Below, piece by piece: positions 59,723 to 64,000 of a stretch of 64,000 nucleotides of DNA. The translations under genes and the position numbers were made by a program. Below the pieces are notes generated by a model. The model was given only the letters and a program-made list of their open reading frames with translations, searched no databases and was not told where the DNA came from. Positions within the stretch are counted from its first letter, which is position 1; every line of letters starts with the position of its first letter. Location of the stretch: contig NZ_JACHJV010000001.1 of the NCBI RefSeq assembly GCF_014203855.1, positions 930,001 to 994,000 of the forward strand. Direction: 5' to 3'. The DNA comes from Kitasatospora kifunensis (GTDB lineage Bacteria > Actinomycetota > Actinomycetes > Streptomycetales > Streptomycetaceae).

Positions 59723-60970
59723 GTGCCTCTGCGGGAAACTGCCACTGTGACGCTGCTGCCGTGGGTGACCGGTGTGACCGGACTGTCGCTGCTCTGCTGG
59801 CTCTGGCTCGCCTGCTGCCAGGGCCTCTTCTGGCGCACCGACCTGCGGTTGCCGCCCAACCGGCCGGAGCCTGTCCTCCCCCAGCCTCCGGCCGGGGGGA
59901 CCCCCATGCCCGAGGTCGCGATCGTGGTGCCCGCACGGGACGAGGCGGCGGTGCTGCCACTGAGCCTGCCGGGGCTGCTGGCCCAGAAGTACCCCGGGCG
60001 GGCCCGGGTGATCCTGGTCGACGACCACAGCTCGGACGGGACGGCGGCGGTTGCCCGCGCCCTGGCCGAGCAGTGCCCGGAGGGTCTGCCGCTGACCGTG
60101 ACCACCCCGCCCGCGCTGCCGCCCGGCTGGACCGGGAAGCTCTGGGCGGTACGGCACGGGGTCGAACTGGCGGGCGAGGTCGAGTGGCTGCTGCTCACCG
60201 ACGCCGACATCGCGCACGGCCCGCAGACGCTGGCCGCCCTGGTCGCCGGCGCTCAGGGTCCAGGTCTGTGTCCAGGCTCTGCGGCCGAGCGGCTCGACCT
60301 GGTCTCGCAGATGGCCCGGCTGCGCACCGAGACCCGCTGGGAGCGGCTGATCGTGCCGGCCTTCGTCTACTTCTTCGCCCAGCTCTACCCGTTCCGCTGG
60401 AGCAACCGCCCCGGCTCGCGGACGGCCGCGGCGGCCGGCGGCTGCTCGCTGGTGCGGCGCGAGGCGCTGGAGCGCGCCGGCGGGGTGGCCGCGATCCGGG
60501 GTGCGGTGATCGATGACGTGTCACTGGCCCGGGCCGTCAAGCGCACCGGCGGGCGGACCTGGCTCGGCCTGGCCGAGCGCCCCGAGGAGCTGCGGGTGCT
60601 GAGCGTGCGCCCGTACCCCGGGCTCGGCCCGCTGTGGCGGATGGTCTCGCGCAGCGCGTACGCCCAGCTGCGGCACTCGCCGCCGCTGCTGCTCGGAACG
60701 GTGATCGCGCTGGCGCTGATCTACCTCGTACCCCCGGTCGCGACCGGGGCCGGGCTGTTGACCGGTGACCTGGCGCTGCTGGTCACCGGCGCGACGGCCT
60801 GGCTGGTGATGACGGGGACCTACCTGCCGATGATCCGCTACTACGACCGCCCGGCCCCGGCCGCGCTGCTGCTGCCGTTCACCGCTCTGCTCTACCTGCT
60901 GATGACGGTGGACTCGGCGGTGCAGCACTACCGCGGCCGGGGCGCGGCCTGGAAGGGGCGGACGTACTAG
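59723..60970 (+). CDS. HpnB-type membrane glycosyltransferase, family 2
   Basis: A 415-residue GT2 enzyme. An N-terminal membrane helix (LPWVTGVTGLSLLCWLWLACC) precedes the catalytic domain: VAIVVPARDEAAVLPLSLPGLL, VILVDDHSSDGT, the DXD-like LLLTDADIAHG, and IDDVSLARAVKR. Three to four C-terminal spans follow (about 305-400). The family (hopene-associated HpnB) is linked with hopanoid or lipid glycosylation; no hopanoid genes are in the window. GTG 59723 or GTG 59747 could be the start; neither has a clear ribosome site. Confidence 0.85.
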   Translation: MPLRETATVTLLPWVTGVTGLSLLCWLWLACCQGLFWRTDLRLPPNRPEPVLPQPPAGGTPMPEVAIVVPARDEAAVLPLSLPGLLAQKYPGRARVILVDDHSSDGTAAVARALAEQCPEGLPLTVTTPPALPPGWTGKLWAVRHGVELAGEVEWLLLTDADIAHGPQTLAALVAGAQGPGLCPGSAAERLDLVSQMARLRTETRWERLIVPAFVYFFAQLYPFRWSNRPGSRTAAAAGGCSLVRREALERAGGVAAIRGAVIDDVSLARAVKRTGGRTWLGLAERPEELRVLSVRPYPGLGPLWRMVSRSAYAQLRHSPPLLLGTVIALALIYLVPPVATGAGLLTGDLALLVTGATAWLVMTGTYLPMIRYYDRPAPAALLLPFTALLYLLMTVDSAVQHYRGRGAAWKGRTY

Positions 60971-60976
60971 CGGGAC

Positions 60977-61663
60977 CTAAGCGGTGTGGGACGAGCGCGC
61001 TTGGCTGAGCATCTGGTCCAGCACGTGCGGGATCGCCTCCACGCCACCCGCCTTGGTCGGCGCGGTCCGGTAGCGGCCCTGGACCACCACGCTGGGGAGC
61101 TCGTCGATCTCGTAGCGGGCCAGGTCCTGGGGAGCCTGCTCGACCTCGGCGCGCACCTGCTCGGACTCGTAGGCAGCGGCGAACCGCGCGCGGTCAACCT
61201 GCTGGCTCTCGGCCCAGTCGGCCGCCGCCGCCTCGGTGGTCAGGTCCCGGTGCTGGTCGCGCACGGCGTGGAAGACGGCCCGCTGCAGGCGGTTCACCTC
61301 GCCGAGCTGCTCCAGGGTGAAGTAGAGCCGGGCGTGAGCGCGCTGGACCGTCTGGTCCGAGGTCCCCGGCCAGACGGCGGGCAACCGGCGCACCACCACG
61401 TCGGCGGGCTGCCGGGCCGCCCACTCCTCCAACGGCTGCTCGAGCAGCTGGGAGTGCTGGCAGCCGTACCAGAAGACCTCCAACACCTCCCGGCCGGAGG
61501 CGTGCACCGCCTGGGGGTGACGCAGGCTCACATACGCCTCACCCGTGCGGGCCGCGGTGGGGGCCGACGCGGCACGGGTCGACGCGGAGCCGCTCGGCGC
61601 GGTGGCCCCGAGGGCACAGGCGACGGAGACCAGCAGGACGACGGCACGGGTGACGGGCTTCAT
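60977..61663 (-). CDS. Exported DsbA-like thioredoxin-fold protein with a CxxS active site
   Basis: A 228-residue protein with a signal peptide (VTRAVVLLVSVACALGATAPSGSAS) that places it outside the membrane. The thioredoxin-fold segment VLEVFWYGCQHSQLLEQPLEEW aligns with DsbA FxCPHC, but the second Cys is Ser (CQHS). The cis-Pro loop is ELPSVVVQGRYRT. A monothiol oxidoreductase could act as an isomerase or bind mixed disulphides. The helical insert (about 100-190) fits DsbA. It ends 6 bases from the convergent HpnB-like gene. Confidence 0.8.
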   Translation of the reverse strand: MKPVTRAVVLLVSVACALGATAPSGSASTRAASAPTAARTGEAYVSLRHPQAVHASGREVLEVFWYGCQHSQLLEQPLEEWAARQPADVVVRRLPAVWPGTSDQTVQRAHARLYFTLEQLGEVNRLQRAVFHAVRDQHRDLTTEAAAADWAESQQVDRARFAAAYESEQVRAEVEQAPQDLARYEIDELPSVVVQGRYRTAPTKAGGVEAIPHVLDQMLSQARSSHTA

Positions 61664-61751
61664 GCCCGCCACCGTGTCAGATCGCCGCCACGCCAGGCCA
61701 GTTGGATCGCCCGAGTTCCCTCGATCGGGCGGTTTCGGCTACTCCGGACAG

Positions 61752-62519
61752 CTACTCCGGACGGGCCTTCTCCGCCCCCGCCGCGGCCTCGAAGAAGCGC
61801 AGCAGCTCGACCGGGAACGGCAGCACCAGCGTCGAGTTCTTCTCCGCCGCCACCTCCACCACGGTCTGCAGCAGGCGCAACTGCATCGCGGCCGGCGTCT
61901 GGGCCATCCGCTGCGCCGCCTCGGCGAGCTTGGCCGCGGCCTGGTACTCGCCGTCCGCCGTGATGATCCGGGCCCGCCGCTCGCGGTCCGCCTCGGCCTG
62001 CCGGGCCATCGAGCGCTTCATCGAGTCGGGCAGCGCGACGTCCTTGATCTCCACCCGGTCGATGTGCACACCCCAGCCGACCGCCGGGCTCTCCAGCATC
62101 AACTCCAGGCCCCGGTGCAGCTGTTCGCGCCCGGTCAGCAGATCGTCCAGCTCGCTCTTGCCGATGATCGAGCGCAGCGAGGTCTGCGCGACCTGCAGCA
62201 TCGCGAAGGAGTAGTTCTGCACGTCCACGGTGGCCTTCACCGGCTCGACCACCCGGAAGTAGAGCACCGCGTCCACCCGCACGGTGACGTTGTCCTTGGT
62301 GATGCCCTCCTGGGCCGGCACCGGCATGGTCACCACCTGCACGTTGACCTTGCGCATCCGGTCGACCACCGGCACGAGCAGCGCGAGGCCGGGCTCACGC
62401 ACCTTGCTGCGCACCCGCCCGAGCCGGAACACCACCCCGCGCTCGTACTGCTGGACGACCCGGACACCGGCGAACAGCCAGAGCAGCAACACGATGACCA
62501 GCACGACGACGACCAACAT
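61752..62519 (-). CDS. SPFH/stomatin-like (slipin) membrane protein
   Basis: A 255-residue protein: an N-terminal membrane anchor (MLVVVVLVIVLLLWLFAG), then the SPFH domain VRVVQQYERGVVFRLGRVRSKVREPGLALLVPVVDRMRKVNVQVVTMPVPAQEGITKDNVTVRVDAVLYFRV, and a C-terminal helix rich in Ala/Glu. Slipins form ring-like membrane scaffolds that tune proteases or channels. GGGGGCGGGAACC precedes the ATG. It is divergent from mscL with a 306-bp gap; usual nfeD partner is absent. Confidence 0.9.
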   Translation of the reverse strand: MLVVVVLVIVLLLWLFAGVRVVQQYERGVVFRLGRVRSKVREPGLALLVPVVDRMRKVNVQVVTMPVPAQEGITKDNVTVRVDAVLYFRVVEPVKATVDVQNYSFAMLQVAQTSLRSIIGKSELDDLLTGREQLHRGLELMLESPAVGWGVHIDRVEIKDVALPDSMKRSMARQAEADRERRARIITADGEYQAAAKLAEAAQRMAQTPAAMQLRLLQTVVEVAAEKNSTLVLPFPVELLRFFEAAAGAEKARPE

Positions 62520-62825
62520 GGTTCCCGCCCCCTTGAGTGCAGCGCGGCCCGACGCGACACCACAACGCGACACCGCGCCGGGCCAGTATGCGCCCGAGGC
62601 CGGGCGATGCACAGAGGAGCGACGCTCGGACCCGGGTACGGATGATCCGACTCCCCCGAGCCATCGGGCCCGTGCGTGCCCAGATGATCTGACTCATCGT
62701 CAACTATGAGCCACCGTTAGGCAGAACGGGTGAGGACGGTTGGACCGCACCGCCCGGCCCCGGCCAGGATGGCGCCGTGAGCGGGGCCGGCCGTCGCCCC
62801 GCGTGAACCCCCTGGAGTCAGAGCC
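62520..62825. other. Divergent intergenic region before the stomatin and mscL genes
   Basis: 306 bases without a gene. Short inverted repeats such as CTCAT...ATGAG (about 62692-62710) are present in an AT-richer patch. No firm promoter match was found. Confidence 0.4.
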
Positions 62826-63269
62826 GTGTTCAAGGGCTTCCGCAGCTTTCTGCTGCGCGGAAACGTCGTCGACCTGGCCGTCGGCATCGTCATCGGCGCG
62901 GCCTTCACCGCCGTGGTCACCGGCTTCGTCACGGCGTTCCTGACCCCGCTGATCGGGGTCGCGGCCGGGGCGGTCGGCGATTTCAGCAAGGAGAGCTTCG
63001 CGGTCGCCGGGACGGCCTTCCCGTACGGCGCGTTCCTGAACGCGCTCATCAGCTTTGTGCTGATCAGCGCGGTGATCTACTTCGCGGTGGTCGTTCCGGT
63101 GGGCCGGCTGCAGGCGCGGCTGGAGAAGCCGAAGGCGGCCGAACCGGCCAAGGTGGACTGCCCGCAGTGCCTGAGCCGCATTCCGGCCGCCGCCGTGCGC
63201 TGCGCCTTCTGCACCGCCGAGGTGGCCGGGCTGCCCGGCTTCCCGGCCCAGGCGATGCAGCGCGGCTGA
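62826..63269 (+). CDS. mscL: Large-conductance mechanosensitive channel
   Basis: A 147-residue MscL. The start FKGFRSFLLRGNVVDLAVGIVIGAAFTAVVTGFVTAFLTPLIG is the family signature; TM2 is NALISFVLISAVIYFAVVVPVGRL. The C-terminus adds a four-Cys zinc-ribbon-like tail (CPQCLSRIPAAAVRCAFC), which occurs in actinobacterial MscL. The channel opens under membrane tension to release solutes. The GTG start lacks a strong ribosome site. A perfect hairpin at 63339-63364 follows. Confidence 0.93.
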   Translation: MFKGFRSFLLRGNVVDLAVGIVIGAAFTAVVTGFVTAFLTPLIGVAAGAVGDFSKESFAVAGTAFPYGAFLNALISFVLISAVIYFAVVVPVGRLQARLEKPKAAEPAKVDCPQCLSRIPAAAVRCAFCTAEVAGLPGFPAQAMQRG

Positions 63270-63338
63270 TCAGACGCCACTTCAGCACCACTGCAGCACA
63301 GCTTCACCAGCTCGGGGCGAACCGCTGCGCGCGCCGGC

Positions 63339-63364
63339 GTGAGCCCTCCGCGCGGAGGGCTCAC
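63339..63364 (+). terminator. Terminator after mscL
   Basis: A 26-bp perfect palindrome, GTGAGCCCTCCG/CGGAGGGCTCAC about a CG centre, 69 bases after the mscL stop. Confidence 0.75.
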
Positions 63365-63520
63365 GTGCTTCCGATGAGGAAGATTGACCGGAATGTGTCG
63401 GGCAAAATGTCCGATCTCCTACCGTTCATCCGGTTTGGGTTGGCGAAGGTTGCGTAAACACTCGAACTGCCACCCCTCCCAGGCTCCTCAGCGGTGCATT
63501 CTGGGCTTACGGTATGCCCC

Positions 63521-64000
63521 ATGACCTCGCCCCGCTCCTACGACGGAGTCGGCTACTACCCTCCGTCCTTCTCGTCGGGCACGCCCATCTACGACAGCTT
63601 GGTCGCAGAGCGTGGAGTCCCCCAGATCGCGCCGATCAACGTGCCGGCCGCGCTCCCGCCGGCCCCCACCCCGGCGCCCGGCTACGGTTCGGCGATGGAG
63701 TCGACCAGCCTTCTCCCGGCCCTGCCGCCGGCCCGCCTCGCGCTCGGCCCCGGTCCCAGCAGCTCCGGCTACCAGGCCGCGCAACCGGTTCCCGGCCACG
63801 GCGCCCAGCCCTACGTGCCCGGTCCTCGGGTGCCCGGCTCGCCGATGCAGCCCGGCTACCCGCAGCCGGCCGCGCCGCAGGCCTGGGACCAGCAGCCGGG
63901 CGCCTTCCGGCCAACCGGCCCGATGGCGCCCGCGCCGGCCACCCCGGTGCGGCCGATGCCGCCTCAGCAGTTCTTCCAGCAGCCCGGCCAACAGCACCCG
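63521..64000 (+). CDS. Pro/Ala/Gln-rich DUF6643-like protein, N-terminal part (runs off window)
   Basis: The 160 visible residues run to the window end without a stop. The start MTSPRSYDGVGYYPPSFSSG, then TPIYDSLVAERGVPQIAPINV resembles a conserved Streptomyces protein of unknown function (DUF6643, as I recall). The rest is a Pro/Ala/Gln/Gly-rich low-complexity tail with PxxQQ patches. ATG 63521 has TACGGT (63508-63513) 7 bases upstream, so a leaderless mRNA is likely. Confidence 0.72.
   Translation, partial: MTSPRSYDGVGYYPPSFSSGTPIYDSLVAERGVPQIAPINVPAALPPAPTPAPGYGSAMESTSLLPALPPARLALGPGPSSSGYQAAQPVPGHGAQPYVPGPRVPGSPMQPGYPQPAAPQAWDQQPGAFRPTGPMAPAPATPVRPMPPQQFFQQPGQQHP

Noticed and set aside
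1..64000. CRISPR arrays, tRNA or rRNA genes, transposases, phage genes
   Set aside because: None could be recognised by reading; short repeats seen are tandem or palindromic, without spacer-repeat structure.

Overview
This window is very GC-rich, with third-position G/C codons throughout, frequent GTG starts and many TANNNT boxes 6-8 bases before a start codon (leaderless-type starts). Gene content points to a member of Streptomycetaceae (Streptomyces or Kitasatospora): a GylR-controlled glycerol operon, SARP/AfsR regulators, an NsdA-like regulator, DUF397, DUF4232, TIGR03085, an HpnB-type glycosyltransferase and MscL with a zinc ribbon. No rRNA, tRNA, CRISPR array, transposase or phage module is visible. 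Most of the window is ordinary chromosome with islands of accessory interest.

Layout. 1-7.8 kb: end of ptsI, acetoacetyl-CoA synthetase, an M20 amidohydrolase, small enzymes (TIGR03085, flavin-reductase-like, Nudix) with an ArsR-type regulator, and homocysteine methyltransferase. 8-13.4 kb: gylR-glpF-glpK-glpD with matching palindromes before gylR and glpF. 13.5-17 kb: PEBP protein, F420-type (DDN-like) reductase and a large secreted Agd3-like protein. 17.4-20.3 kb: gntK-gntP with divergent gntR, followed by a 161-bp palindromic element. 21.6-26.9 kb: an epsilon-poly-lysine-synthetase-like membrane NRPS paired with an M1 aminopeptidase. 27-30.1 kb: four exported proteins (DUF4232 lipoprotein, ricin-lectin/CAP fusion, lysozyme-like protein, bulb-type lectin). 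30.2-34.9 kb: two divergent SARP regulators. 35.5-42.6 kb: a three-gene kleisin / winged-helix / SMC-like operon of MukFEB/MksFEB/JetABC order without a recognisable nuclease gene. 42.9-46.3 kb: pxpABC and a MerR-PP2C fusion. 46.3-52.1 kb: HEAT-like protein, PAS-like protein, small protein, NsdA-like regulator and a divergent phosphotransferase. 52.2-53.8 kb: an acyl-CoA-dehydrogenase-like flavoenzyme behind a Cys-ending leader peptide with a strong promoter. 53.9-64 kb: DUF397, a MITE-like palindrome, an orphan DhaM-like EIIA, a sugar epimerase, a degenerate polysaccharide deacetylase, a glutamate-racemase-like protein, an HpnB-like glycosyltransferase, a monothiol DsbA-like protein, a stomatin, mscL and the start of a Pro-rich DUF6643-like protein.

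The two most system-like loci are the Pls-like synthetase with its aminopeptidase (A-domain code read by eye as DAESIGTVVK, lysine-like; paired TetR-type palindromes upstream) and the orphan condensin-like operon, whose ATPase has Asp-Asn instead of Asp-Glu at Walker B. A third lead is the sulfur-type leader peptide before the acyl-CoA-dehydrogenase-like gene. Functional statements come from motif reading and remembered family knowledge; no database search was run.
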